Shown in pieces: positions 32,037 to 40,730 of a DNA stretch of 64,000 nucleotides; the first letter of the stretch is position 1, and every line of letters begins with the position of its first letter. The notes under the pieces were generated by a model that had not been told where the DNA came from, ran no database searches, and saw only the letters and a program-made list of their open reading frames with translations. The DNA is taken from positions 2,274,515 to 2,338,514 of the forward strand of contig NZ_LR733556.1 in assembly GCF_902506265.1 (NCBI RefSeq). The letters are read 5' to 3'. Position numbers and translations under genes: made by a program. This DNA comes from Flavobacterium sp. 9AF. Its GTDB lineage: Bacteria > Bacteroidota > Bacteroidia > Flavobacteriales > Flavobacteriaceae.

Positions 32037-32417
32037 TTATGCTGTGGGTTTGTTTTCTTCCTCTGTTGATTTTTCTTCTGTTGCGCTCTGCGAAGGATTA
32101 GTTTCTTTTTTATCGTTCTTTAATTCTTCAATTTTTTCTTCTACCTTTTCAATTATTTCTTCAAAAGCTTCCTTGGCTTGCTGTGATTTTTCTTCCGCCC
32201 ACTCACTTGCTTCGTCTAATTTCTCTTTAGCATTTTTAATAAACTCTTCTGTTTTTTCAGAAAGGTGTAACTCGTCTATCTTTTTGGATGCAGATGCTGC
32301 TAAATCTTCTAGCGATTCTTTCGCTTCCGTTGCAAATTCAGATGCTTTTTCAATTGTCTCATCTGCAGTTACTTTGGCTTTGCCAAATAATGAATTAAAA
32401 AAATTTGAAAGTCCCAT
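32037..32417 (-). CDS. Small Ala/Glu/Lys-rich coiled-coil protein
   Basis: A 126-residue protein with heptad-like repeats of A, E, K and S, for example ETIEKASEFATEAKESLEDL near 20-39. It is predicted to be one long amphipathic helix with an acidic, low-complexity tail. It has no signal peptide. It resembles YtxH- or apolipoprotein-like helical stress proteins, but composition drives that similarity and I do not assign a function. The plus-strand open frame over the same bases is a shadow. Confidence 0.65.
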   Translation of the reverse strand: MGLSNFFNSLFGKAKVTADETIEKASEFATEAKESLEDLAASASKKIDELHLSEKTEEFIKNAKEKLDEASEWAEEKSQQAKEAFEEIIEKVEEKIEELKNDKKETNPSQSATEEKSTEEENKPTA

Positions 32418-32502
32418 AATATTTTTCGTTTTTTATCAAATGTATAAATTTTATCTTTATAAAGATTTATTTTTTTAGAATTATGCAATTTCATTCCTTT
32501 TT

Positions 32503-32535
32503 CTATCTTTGCCTTGTGATCGTCAATAATTGACG
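32503..32535 (+). promoter_or_regulatory. -7 box and 15-bp palindrome upstream of the DDAH-like gene
   Basis: TATCTTTG at 32503-32510 matches the -7 consensus. Eleven bases later comes CGTCAATAATTGACG (32521-32535), a perfect palindrome around a central A, 16 bases before the ATG. Its position over the initial transcribed region suits a repressor site for a homodimeric regulator. Confidence 0.5.
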
Positions 32536-32551
32536 AATTAATTACCCAAAA

Positions 32552-33466
32552 ATGTTGCAATTAAATATTAAAAACGAGTCTTCAAGACTAAGAGCTGTTG
32601 TTTTAGGAACTGCAGTTAGTAATGGGCCAACTCCTAAAGTGGAGGAAGCTTATGATCCAAAATCATTAGAACATTTATTAGCAGGAACTTATCCAATAGA
32701 AGCGGATATGGTAAAAGAAATGGAAGCTTTTAATGCGGTATTTGAAAAATATGATGTTCAGGTTTTTAGACCCGAAATTATTGAAAATTACAATCAAATC
32801 TTTTCAAGAGATATCGGTTTTGTTATTGATGATATTTTTGTAAAAGCAAATATTCTTCCCGATAGAGAAAGAGAATTGGACGCCATTCAATATGTTTTAG
32901 ATCAAATCGACCCAAATAAAATTGTGAGACCACCAGAAGAAGTCCATATTGAAGGTGGAGACGTCATGGTTTGGAACGATTATATTTTTATTGGGACCTA
33001 TAAAGGTTCCGATTATAAAGATTATATTACAGCGCGAACCAATATGCATGGCGTAAATTATATTAAAGATTTGTTTCCGCATAAAATTGTAAAAGAATTT
33101 GATTTGGTAAAATCTAAAATTGAACCTCGTGATAATGCATTACATTTGGATTGTTGTTTTCAACCTTTGGGAACCAATTTAGGTATTATCTATAAAAGTG
33201 GTTTTAGAGAAGAAGCCGATTATATGTATTTAGTAAATCTTTTTGGGAAAGAAAATTTATTCCATATTGATAGAGAAGAAATGTATCATATGAATTCAAA
33301 TATTTTTTCAATTGCACCAGATGTAGTCGTTTCTGAAAGGAATTTTACACGTTTAAATGATTGGATGAGAAGCAAAGGAATCACTGTAGAAGAAATTCCG
33401 TATGCAGAAATAGCAAAGCAAGAAGGACTTTTAAGATGTTCAACCTTGCCTTTAATTAGAGATTAA
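32552..33466 (+). CDS. Dimethylarginine dimethylaminohydrolase / arginine deiminase-like hydrolase
   Basis: A 304-residue protein of the guanidino-group modifying superfamily. Typical elements are the substrate-binding SRDIGFVIDD near 88-97, HIEGGDVMVWND near 133-144, the general-base histidine in ALHLDCCFQPLG near 198-209, and the C-terminal cysteine in GLLRCSTLPL near 294-303. Such enzymes cleave arginine, methylarginine or related compounds to citrulline. The neighbour is CtlX, a related citrulline-pathway enzyme, which supports a joint role in arginine/citrulline catabolism. The substrate is not certain. Confidence 0.8.
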   Translation: MLQLNIKNESSRLRAVVLGTAVSNGPTPKVEEAYDPKSLEHLLAGTYPIEADMVKEMEAFNAVFEKYDVQVFRPEIIENYNQIFSRDIGFVIDDIFVKANILPDRERELDAIQYVLDQIDPNKIVRPPEEVHIEGGDVMVWNDYIFIGTYKGSDYKDYITARTNMHGVNYIKDLFPHKIVKEFDLVKSKIEPRDNALHLDCCFQPLGTNLGIIYKSGFREEADYMYLVNLFGKENLFHIDREEMYHMNSNIFSIAPDVVVSERNFTRLNDWMRSKGITVEEIPYAEIAKQEGLLRCSTLPLIRD

Positions 33467-33515
33467 GAGAAGTTCTAGGTTCTAAGTTCTAAGTTGTAAA
33501 ATTTAAATGTAGAGG

Positions 33516-33884
33516 ATGAAAAGTTATAAAGATTTAGATATATATAATTTAGGATTAGAATTGTTCTATATTGCTTATTTATATTCTTTAAAATTACCAA
33601 AATATGAGATGTATGAATTAGGAAGACAATTAAGAAGGGCTTCGGATTCTGTTACTACAAATATTGTAGAAGGTTATGGTAGAAAAAAATATAAAGCTGA
33701 TTTTATAAAGTTTCTTGTTTATTCACATTCAAGTTGTCTAGAAACAAAAGGACATTTGCTTAAAATCAGACGTTTATATCCTGATTTAGTATCAGACGCT
33801 GATAGATTTATAAATGAATATGATATATTAGGAGCCAAAATATTTAATTTTATAAAATATGTAGAGAATAATTGGAAAACCTAA
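33516..33884 (+). CDS. Four helix bundle protein (23S rRNA intervening-sequence protein family)
   Basis: A 122-residue protein with the family pattern KDLDIYNLGLEL near the start, LGRQLRRASDSVTTNIVEGY near 34-53 and a C-terminal helical half. It was first described from open frames inside 23S rRNA intervening sequences. Free-standing copies are common in Bacteroidota and their role is unresolved. Here it sits between the DDAH-like gene and ctlX, in spacers with short direct repeats (TTCTAAG and GAAAACA). Confidence 0.9.
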   Translation: MKSYKDLDIYNLGLELFYIAYLYSLKLPKYEMYELGRQLRRASDSVTTNIVEGYGRKKYKADFIKFLVYSHSSCLETKGHLLKIRRLYPDLVSDADRFINEYDILGAKIFNFIKYVENNWKT

Positions 33885-33978
33885 AGTCGATATTGAAAAG
33901 GATATAGAAAAAAATAACTCACAATATAGTAGAAAAGAAAACAGAAAACAGAAAACTGACAACCTATAATAGAATAAA

Positions 33979-34917
33979 ATGAATCAAACAACAAATACCA
34001 TACTAATGATTCGTCCGGTAGCTTTCCGAATGAACGAACAAACCGCTGTAAATAATTATTATCAAAAAGTATTGGATGATTTATTACCAGCGACCGTTAA
34101 CGCAAAAGCACAAGCTGAATTTGATGCCTATGTTGAGAAATTACGAGCGGTAGGAATACAAGTTATTGTTGTAGATGATACGGTAAATCCAGATACACCC
34201 GATAGTATTTTTCCAAACAATTGGGTTTCTTTCCATGAAACAGGAGATGTAGTTTTGTATCCCATGTTTGCTGAAAACAGAAGATTAGAACGTAGAGAAG
34301 ATATCTTAGATATTATTGAAGATAATGGTTTTGTGATTAACGAAATCATGGATTATACCGAAGCTGAGGAAGATGGGTATTATTTAGAAGGTACAGGAAG
34401 TATTGTTTTGGATAGAGCCAATCAAATTGCTTATTGTGCGTTATCTCCAAGAGCCGATGAAGAATTGTTTATCGAATTTTGCGAAGATTTTGAATACGAT
34501 CCTGTTATTTTTGAAGCTTTTCAAACTGTAAATGGCGAACGCAAGCCTATTTATCATACGAATGTGATTATGTGTGTGGCTGAAACCTTTGCTGTTATTT
34601 GTGCGGATTGTATCGATGATAAAGCCGAAAGAAAAATGGTGCTTTCTAAATTGAAAGAATCTGGAAAAGAAGTTATTGTAATCAGCGAAGAACAAGTTAA
34701 TAATTTCGCTGGAAATATGTTGCAAGTAAGAGGCGCAAGTGACGAACGTTTCTTAATTATGAGTAATGCAGCTTACGAAAGTTTAACACCGTCTCAAATT
34801 GAAAAAATTGAAAAACATTGCAAAATCGTGCATGCTAGTTTGGATATTATTGAGGCTTGTGGTGGAGGAAGTGCACGTTGTATGATGGCAGAAGTATTTT
34901 TACCAAAAGCAGAATAA
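33979..34917 (+). CDS. ctlX: Citrulline utilization hydrolase CtlX
   Basis: A 312-residue amidinotransferase-superfamily enzyme. Near the start are the motif IRPVAFRMNEQT (about 11-22) and the substrate loop DSIFPNNWVSFH near 75-86. The general-base region and the C-terminal nucleophile in ACGGGSARCMMAEVF near 294-308 are also present. The CtlX family was named for citrulline use in Francisella. The stop codon abuts the start of the Rrf2 gene, so the two are probably translated from one transcript. Confidence 0.85.
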   Translation: MNQTTNTILMIRPVAFRMNEQTAVNNYYQKVLDDLLPATVNAKAQAEFDAYVEKLRAVGIQVIVVDDTVNPDTPDSIFPNNWVSFHETGDVVLYPMFAENRRLERREDILDIIEDNGFVINEIMDYTEAEEDGYYLEGTGSIVLDRANQIAYCALSPRADEELFIEFCEDFEYDPVIFEAFQTVNGERKPIYHTNVIMCVAETFAVICADCIDDKAERKMVLSKLKESGKEVIVISEEQVNNFAGNMLQVRGASDERFLIMSNAAYESLTPSQIEKIEKHCKIVHASLDIIEACGGGSARCMMAEVFLPKAE

Positions 34918-35331
34918 ATGTTATCAAGAAAAACTAAATATGGGATTAAGGCATTAATTTATATTGCAAAGCAAGATGATTTAATGCCCGTCCTTATTTC
35001 TGAAATTTCAGAGAAAGAGAATATTTCTAAAAAGTTTTTAGAAGCGATTCTTTTAGACTTAAAAAAAATTGGTCTAGTAGGCTCCAAAAAAGGAAAAGGA
35101 GGCGGTTATTATTTATTAAAAAACCCTAAAGAAATTACTGTGGCTACCATTATCCGTTTTTTAGACGGACCAATTGCTTTATTGCCTTGTGTAAGTCTAA
35201 ATTTCTACGAAAAATGCGACGATTGTCCGAGCGAAGAAACTTGTTCGTTAAATAAATTGATGATTCAGGTGCGAGATAACGCACTTAACGTATTGGAAAA
35301 GAAGACTTTATATGATTTAGCAAATTTTTAA
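34918..35331 (+). CDS. Rrf2 family transcriptional regulator
   Basis: A 137-residue winged-helix repressor. The N-terminal KTKYGIKALIYIAKQ and the recognition-helix region ISEISEKENISKKFLEAILL near 22-41 are typical. Three cysteines in PCVSLNFYEKCDDCPSEETC near 85-104 resemble the Rrf2 cluster-binding pattern, which suggests a redox or Fe-S sensor. The sulfate assimilation genes follow immediately, so I infer that it controls them, as CymR-type Rrf2 proteins do in other bacteria. Confidence 0.88.
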   Translation: MLSRKTKYGIKALIYIAKQDDLMPVLISEISEKENISKKFLEAILLDLKKIGLVGSKKGKGGGYYLLKNPKEITVATIIRFLDGPIALLPCVSLNFYEKCDDCPSEETCSLNKLMIQVRDNALNVLEKKTLYDLANF

Positions 35332-35349
35332 AAAAAATTTTCAAAAATA

Positions 35350-35382
35350 CCCTAGTAAATCGATAGACTAATAGTATATTTG
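35350..35382 (+). promoter_or_regulatory. Promoter of the sulfate assimilation genes with possible Rrf2 operator
   Basis: The -7 box TATATTTG (35375-35382) overlaps a TTG that would otherwise start the next frame, so the real start must be the ATG at 35407. Upstream, CTAGT and ACTAATAG form a partial dyad (about 35352-35374) where RNA polymerase would sit. That is a reasonable place for an Rrf2 operator, but it is unproven. Confidence 0.45.
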
Positions 35383-35406
35383 AAAAATGAAATAAATGTA
35401 AAAGTT

Positions 35407-35640
35407 ATGATACTAGATTTGATTAGATCAAAAAAGTCATTTGAACTTGGAAAAGAGGTTAAAGTGTCTGCTTATAAGGCAATTACGTGGCGTATTGTAG
35501 GAACTATGGATACAATGGTAGTGTCTTATTTTATGACAGGCAGCTTTAAAGTCGCTTTCTCAATTGGAGGATTTGAGGTGTTTTCAAAAATGATATTGTA
35601 CTTTTTTCACGAAAGAGCTTGGGCAAAATGGACAAAATAA
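35407..35640 (+). CDS. DUF2061 domain small membrane protein
   Basis: A 77-residue protein from the ATG at 35407. The core SAYKAITWRIVGTMDTMVVSY near 19-39 and the C-terminal FSKMILYFFHERAWAKW match DUF2061 and contain two short hydrophobic helices. The function is unknown. It overlaps the beginning of cysH by 13 bases, which ties it to sulfur assimilation. Confidence 0.85.
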   Translation: MILDLIRSKKSFELGKEVKVSAYKAITWRIVGTMDTMVVSYFMTGSFKVAFSIGGFEVFSKMILYFFHERAWAKWTK

Positions 35641-36353
35641 AAGAAAGGTTAACCCAACTTAATGCGGTTTTACAAGAATTAAGTTTAGAAGAAAGTTTGG
35701 CTTTTGTAAATGAGAATGTAGAAGGCAAGAAAGTATTCTCTACTTCATTCGGAATTGAAGATCAGGTATTGACTCATTTTTTGTATCCTCTTAAAAATGA
35801 TTTTTCATTTTTTACTTTGGATACTGGAAGAATGTTCAACGAAACCTATGAGGTGTTTCAAAAAACACAAACGAAATACAAAGGATTAGAAATAAAAACC
35901 TATTTACCGAATCAGGAAGAGGTTCAACAGTATATCGATACTGATGGTATTAATGGGTTTTATGATAGTATTGAAAGCCGAAAAAAATGTTGCTTTGTAC
36001 GAAAAGTAATTCCTTTACGTAAAGCTTTAGAAGGTGCTTCGGTTTGGGTAACGGGTTTACGAGCAGAACAATCTCAGAATAGAGAAAGTATGGCTTTTTT
36101 AGAATGGGATGAGGACAACCAATTAATCAAATTCAATCCGTTGTTGCATTATACTTTGGAGCAGTTAGAAACCTTGGTTAGCCAAAACAATATTCCTTTA
36201 AACAGTTTGTATAAAAAGGGATATTTAAGTATTGGTTGTGCTCCATGTACCAGAGCTTTAGCTGAAGGAGAAGATTTTAGAGCCGGTAGATGGTGGTGGG
36301 AAAACGGAAAAAAAGAATGCGGATTACATATCCATATAGCAAACAATAATTAA
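35628..36353 (+). CDS. cysH: APS/PAPS reductase, iron-sulfur (APS) type
   Basis: A 241-residue reductase starting at ATG 35628 (a TTG three codons upstream is possible). It has the CC pair in RKKCCFVRK near 120 and CAPC near 204, the four cysteines that hold a [4Fe-4S] cluster in enzymes acting on adenylyl sulfate (APS). The catalytic cysteine is in KKECGLHIH near the C-terminus. It would reduce activated sulfate to sulfite using thioredoxin. cysD and cysN lie downstream and no APS kinase is present, which also favours APS as substrate. Confidence 0.92.
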   Translation: MDKIKERLTQLNAVLQELSLEESLAFVNENVEGKKVFSTSFGIEDQVLTHFLYPLKNDFSFFTLDTGRMFNETYEVFQKTQTKYKGLEIKTYLPNQEEVQQYIDTDGINGFYDSIESRKKCCFVRKVIPLRKALEGASVWVTGLRAEQSQNRESMAFLEWDEDNQLIKFNPLLHYTLEQLETLVSQNNIPLNSLYKKGYLSIGCAPCTRALAEGEDFRAGRWWWENGKKECGLHIHIANNN

Positions 36354-36371
36354 TTTTTAAAAGTAAGTATA

Positions 36372-37265
36372 ATGCGAAATTATTTAGAAGAATTAGAAAA
36401 CGAGAGCATTTATATCTTAAGGGAAGTAGCAGCTCAATTTCAAAAGCCTGTGCTTTTATTTTCGGGTGGTAAAGATTCAATAACAGTAGCACGATTAGCG
36501 CAAAAAGCGTTTTATCCTGCTAAAATACCGTTTGTCTTTATGCATATCGATACAGGTCATAATTTTCCAGAGACCATTACTTTTAGAGATCAATTAATTG
36601 AAGAATTAGGTGTGGAACTTGTTGTGCGTTATGTTCAAGATAGTATCAATTCCAATAAAGCTCAGGAAGAGACTGGGAAATATGCAAGTCGAAATTCGTT
36701 GCAAACGGTAACGCTTTTAGATGCCATTGAAGAATTTGGCTTTGATGCATGTATAGGTGGTGCTCGTAGAGACGAAGAAAAGTCGAGAGCCAAAGAACGT
36801 ATCTTTTCGGTACGTGATGATTTCGGACAATGGGATGCCAAAAAGCAACGTCCAGAAATGTTTACCATCTTAAATGGGAAAATTAATTTTGGTGAAAACG
36901 TACGAGCGTTCCCAATTAGCAACTGGACGGAAGAAGACGTTTGGAGTTATATTAAGCAAGAAAATTTAGCGTTGCCTTCTATTTATTTCGCACACGAAAG
37001 AAAATTAGTAAAAAGAGACGGTGCCTTTTTAGCGCATTCGGATTATTTGAATTTAGTTGATACCGACGAAATTGTAAACGACGTCGTTCGTTTTAGAACG
37101 GTGGGAGACATGACGTGTACCGCTGCTTTGGTTTCCAACGCTGCCACTATTGAAGAAGTGATGTATGAAAACAAAGCTTCTAAATCATCTGAAAGAGGTG
37201 CGCGAATCGATGACAAACGTTCGGAAGCTGCTTTGGAACAAAGGAAAAAAGGAGGGTATTTTTAA
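36372..37265 (+). CDS. cysD: Sulfate adenylyltransferase subunit 2 (CysD)
   Basis: A 297-residue PP-loop enzyme with SGGKDS at 31-36 and the family C-terminus ERGARIDDKRSEAALEQRKK. With CysN it makes APS from ATP and sulfate. It follows cysH by 18 bases. The 110-base spacer to cysN is AT-rich with imperfect inverted repeats and contains no gene. Confidence 0.96.
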   Translation: MRNYLEELENESIYILREVAAQFQKPVLLFSGGKDSITVARLAQKAFYPAKIPFVFMHIDTGHNFPETITFRDQLIEELGVELVVRYVQDSINSNKAQEETGKYASRNSLQTVTLLDAIEEFGFDACIGGARRDEEKSRAKERIFSVRDDFGQWDAKKQRPEMFTILNGKINFGENVRAFPISNWTEEDVWSYIKQENLALPSIYFAHERKLVKRDGAFLAHSDYLNLVDTDEIVNDVVRFRTVGDMTCTAALVSNAATIEEVMYENKASKSSERGARIDDKRSEAALEQRKKGGYF

Positions 37266-37375
37266 TGAAAGGATTATTAGATTGTTAGATTATTTGATTT
37301 TTTGAAGCATATCTTCGGCCTACTCAATAATCTACCAATCAAACCATCCAATAATCAAACTATCGAATAAAACAA

Positions 37376-38620
37376 ATGGAATTACTAAAAATAAATACAG
37401 CAGGAAGTGTAGATGATGGAAAAAGTACCTTAATAGGGCGCTTCCTTTACGATAACAATGCACTAACGATTGAACAAGAAGAGTTGGTGCGCAAGAAAAC
37501 AAAAGAAAAAGGATTAGAAGATTTAGATTTTTCGGTGATTACCGATGGATTAATTGCAGAAAGAGAGCAAGGGATTACCATAGATGTCGCGCATATCTAT
37601 TTTTCTTCAGCCGTGAGAAAGTTTATTATTGCCGATAGTCCAGGGCATATTGAATATACCCGTAACATGGTAACCGGAGCGTCCAATTCCGATTTATCGA
37701 TTATCTTGATTGATGCTCGTAAGGGGTTATTGGAACAAACCCACCGTCATTATTTTATCAGTCGCTTGTTGCGTTTGCAATCGGTGGTGTTTTGTATCAA
37801 CAAAATGGATTTGGTCGATTATAGTGAAGACGTGTATTTGAACATTGCTGCTGATATTGACAAAATGATTAAACAATTAGAACCATTGGAACAAGAGATT
37901 GCCATTATTCCTATAAGTTCTTTAAAAGGGGATAATGTGGTGCATTTTTCTAAGCAAATGGATTGGTACAAAGGAGAAACTTTGTCTACCGTATTGCATG
38001 GTTTCAACAAAAAAGAAGAAGATAAGAAACCTTTCCGTATGGATGTACAACAAGTATATCATGTACAAAATGAAAATTTTGTTGATTATAGAGCTTATGC
38101 GGGAAGAATTAGTTCGGGGAGTGTAAAAGTAGGCGAAACGTTAACGATTTTACCTTCTGGAAAAGCTTCTGAAGTAGTGGAAGTACGTAAGTTTACCAAC
38201 ACTTTAGACGAAGCGCACACCGGAGATTCAATTCAAGTGCGTTTGAAAGATGATATTGATATCAGTCGGGGCATGTTATTCGTAAAAGAAAGTCAGGACC
38301 ATCTTTTTGCTAAAGAGTTAAAAGCCCGCTTGGTTTGGTTAGATGAAAAAGCTGCGAACACTTCAGCGAAATATCATATACAAACGGGTTCGCGCACAGG
38401 AGTGTGTAAGATTCAAGAGATTGAGTATTTAATCCAACCCGAAAATCCATTAGAGCATGTAGCTTCACACGAATTGAAATTAAACGATATTGCATTGGTA
38501 CAATTAAAATTGGCCAACCCCATGTATTTGGATGCTTTTGCAACGAATAAAGCAAATGGGGCTTTTATTTTAATTGATACACAAACGAATAACACGGTTG
38601 CTGTTGGCTTTGTTCAATAG
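37376..38620 (+). CDS. cysN: Sulfate adenylyltransferase subunit 1, GTPase (CysN)
   Basis: A 414-residue EF-Tu-like GTPase. GSVDDGKSTL at 10-19, DSPGH near 91 and NKMD near 142 are its nucleotide motifs. It lacks the C-terminal CysC kinase domain found in NodQ/CysNC fusions. GTP hydrolysis by CysN drives APS formation by CysD. Confidence 0.96.
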   Translation: MELLKINTAGSVDDGKSTLIGRFLYDNNALTIEQEELVRKKTKEKGLEDLDFSVITDGLIAEREQGITIDVAHIYFSSAVRKFIIADSPGHIEYTRNMVTGASNSDLSIILIDARKGLLEQTHRHYFISRLLRLQSVVFCINKMDLVDYSEDVYLNIAADIDKMIKQLEPLEQEIAIIPISSLKGDNVVHFSKQMDWYKGETLSTVLHGFNKKEEDKKPFRMDVQQVYHVQNENFVDYRAYAGRISSGSVKVGETLTILPSGKASEVVEVRKFTNTLDEAHTGDSIQVRLKDDIDISRGMLFVKESQDHLFAKELKARLVWLDEKAANTSAKYHIQTGSRTGVCKIQEIEYLIQPENPLEHVASHELKLNDIALVQLKLANPMYLDAFATNKANGAFILIDTQTNNTVAVGFVQ

Positions 38621-38647
38621 TTGAGTGTCATTTATAATTTGGTGGAT

Positions 38648-38681
38648 AATCCCTAAGGTATTTTGCTTTAGGGATTTTTTT
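38648..38681 (+). terminator. Intrinsic terminator after cysN
   Basis: AATCCCTAA pairs with TTAGGGATT over an 11-base loop, and TTTTT follows. It marks the end of the sulfate assimilation operon. Confidence 0.85.
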
Positions 38682-38772
38682 ATAACAAGATAAAACACTT
38701 GAATAATTCAGTTGTAGTTTAAATAAATACGGATATGCATTCATTTGTTTTAAAATGTTTAAAAGTTTAATA

Positions 38773-38780
38773 TATCTTTG
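38773..38780 (+). promoter_or_regulatory. -7 box (TATCTTTG) of the T9SS cargo gene
   Basis: TATCTTTG matches the -7 consensus. A TTTG 25 bases upstream (38744-38747) could be the -33 box, although the spacing is long. Confidence 0.4.
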
Positions 38781-38846
38781 TTAAGATCCTGAAAAAGAAA
38801 CTTTTCAAGATAAAAAGTTATATGAATTGCTTTAATTTTATTTTGT

Positions 38847-40094
38847 ATGAAAAAAACATTACTTCTGTTATTCTTTGTTTCATTTCATTTTGCTTTTAGT
38901 CAAACGAATGTAAGTGGAGGAATTTTTAGTAATACTATTTGGACAGTTAGTGGCAGTCCTTATGTTTTAACTGGAGATGTTGCTTTGTTTCCTGGTTATT
39001 CTCTAACTATTGAACCAGGTGTTGTAGTAAAATTTAATGTAGCCGCTAAGTTAATTCTTAGAGGACCGCTTTATTGTAATGGGACTGCCCAAGATAAAAT
39101 AACTTTTACTTCAAATGCTTTAACTCCTACAAAAGGAGATTGGTATGGAATTCAAATAGAAAATTCTCAAGGAGGTAAAATTTTAGGTTCTAATCTTATA
39201 GGAGAATATGCAACTAGATTTATGGAAATCAAGAATCCTTCAAGTGGTGAAATTTTAAATATTGTTGATTCTGAAATTCGATATAATGATTTTGCTTTTT
39301 ATGGGCACGATGGTAATTCTACACATACTGTAATTTTGGATAACCTAAGTGTTCATGATAATACCTATGCATACATTTATGCTCAAAATGTAACTGTAAC
39401 TAATAGTGTTTTTTCCAATGGAGAAAAAGGAATACATTGTTGGGAATCTACACCAAATATGCATGTTACGAATTGTGAATTTTATAATTTTAGTATAAGA
39501 GCCGTAAGCATGAAAGGAGAAGTAAGTTATTGTCATATTCATGATAATGTTTTAGGAATTAACATGGTAAATGGGTTTTTCATGACTCACTCTACAGTAG
39601 AAAATAACGTTGTTGGGATTGAATTGACTTATCCATTACAAATTTCAGGAAACCCTATTCATGATAATACGATTTGTAATAATTCGGAATACAATTTCAA
39701 ATATTTAAATAGTTACCCTATAGATATTTCTAATAATTGTTGGTGTAGTTCCGATACAAATGTTGTTGCTGCAAAGATATACGATGCTTATGATGATGCT
39801 TCCTCTGGGATTGCTACATTTACTCCTATGAATAGCAGTTGTACTTTAGATGTTGATGTGGTACATACCAATCAAGAATTTGCTTTTTATCCAAACCCAG
39901 CAACCCATCAAGTTACTTTTTTACATGATGGTGCGTTAGACTTTGTAATTTATGATACTACAGGAAAAATGATAAAACAAGGCGTTTTACAAAAGAATTT
40001 ATTGCTTTCTGATATGCATTCGGGATTTTATTTTATTAGAATTTCTAAACCCAATAGTGGTGTTTTTCAGTTGAGTAAACTAATCAAACAATAA
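38847..40094 (+). CDS. Secreted right-handed beta-helix protein with T9SS type A sorting domain
   Basis: A 415-residue protein with a signal peptide (cut near FAFSQ, residue 19). The first half has the pattern SPYVLTGDVALFPGYSLTIE with short parallel-beta-helix repeats (NVTVTNSVFSNGEKG, NNVVGIELTY) up to about 325. The C-terminal 75 residues are a type A sorting domain: FAFYPNPATHQVTF then FVIYDTTGKMIKQG and GFYFIRI. Such proteins leave through the gliding-associated type IX machinery. The ligand or substrate is unknown, as no catalytic motif is recognisable. Confidence 0.88.
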   Translation: MKKTLLLLFFVSFHFAFSQTNVSGGIFSNTIWTVSGSPYVLTGDVALFPGYSLTIEPGVVVKFNVAAKLILRGPLYCNGTAQDKITFTSNALTPTKGDWYGIQIENSQGGKILGSNLIGEYATRFMEIKNPSSGEILNIVDSEIRYNDFAFYGHDGNSTHTVILDNLSVHDNTYAYIYAQNVTVTNSVFSNGEKGIHCWESTPNMHVTNCEFYNFSIRAVSMKGEVSYCHIHDNVLGINMVNGFFMTHSTVENNVVGIELTYPLQISGNPIHDNTICNNSEYNFKYLNSYPIDISNNCWCSSDTNVVAAKIYDAYDDASSGIATFTPMNSSCTLDVDVVHTNQEFAFYPNPATHQVTFLHDGALDFVIYDTTGKMIKQGVLQKNLLLSDMHSGFYFIRISKPNSGVFQLSKLIKQ

Positions 40095-40135
40095 TTTTGG
40101 GAGATTGCTTTATCAAAAAAATAGCATTGAAAGTC

Positions 40136-40723
40136 ATGCGAAAAAAAATTAGAAATACCCTTGTATTTGCGTTGTCTTTTGGATTGTTATTCTTGTTGGG
40201 TTTTTATATTTATTTAAGAAATGGAATTGACTCGGTAATGACCCCAGCGAAACAGGAAAAGGTTTTTGCATCGATACAGGCAGCACCCGCTTTACCAGAA
40301 TCTTTTTATGAGCAATATGAGAAAATCAATCCGAACGGATTGGAACGTGGCTATACCGCTTCTTTGTTGTCTCGGTTTTTTGGTAAACCAAAGCCTTGTG
40401 CTTGCGAAACCATTTATGTGCATCCTGGTTATTTTGATGCTTACAACCGATTTGCACCTCCTATTTTTATGTATGAAGCGACTCGTAAAGTGGGTGGAAA
40501 AAAATGTTTGGATTTTGCTTTACAAAAGATAAATTTTGCTAATGGTGCTATGGGTGTTGTAGCTGCTAGCAAACAGTATTTCCAGAAAGACTTAGCTTCA
40601 TTAACCGATAGCGAAGTGTTGGATTTGTTGCTTATGATGGAAAACTCCAGTTATTTTAATTTGTTGCGAGAAAAAGGCAGGGAAAGATTAGAACAGCGAA
40701 AAGCGGTTTTATTAAGGAAATAA
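40136..40723 (+). CDS. Membrane-anchored transglycosylase-like (GT51-related) protein, degenerate
   Basis: A 195-residue protein from the ATG at 40136; a TTG 13 codons upstream is less likely. It has one N-terminal membrane helix (FALSFGLLFLLGFYIYL). The segment near 140-190, GVVAASKQYFQKDLASLTDSEVLDLL followed by RLEQRKAVLL, resembles the last part of peptidoglycan glycosyltransferases of family GT51. The EDxxFxxHxG motif carrying the catalytic glutamate is not visible. Either it has lost catalysis or it is very divergent. It is directly followed by REP-like repeats. Confidence 0.55.
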   Translation: MRKKIRNTLVFALSFGLLFLLGFYIYLRNGIDSVMTPAKQEKVFASIQAAPALPESFYEQYEKINPNGLERGYTASLLSRFFGKPKPCACETIYVHPGYFDAYNRFAPPIFMYEATRKVGGKKCLDFALQKINFANGAMGVVAASKQYFQKDLASLTDSEVLDLLLMMENSSYFNLLREKGRERLEQRKAVLLRK

Positions 40724-40730
40724 AACATCC

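Noticed and set aside
32044..32478. Plus-strand open frame of 144 codons opposite the coiled-coil gene
   Set aside because: It is Ser/Phe-rich, the mirror of an Ala/Glu/Lys-rich coding strand, has no promoter or start context, and ends on a T-rich leader.
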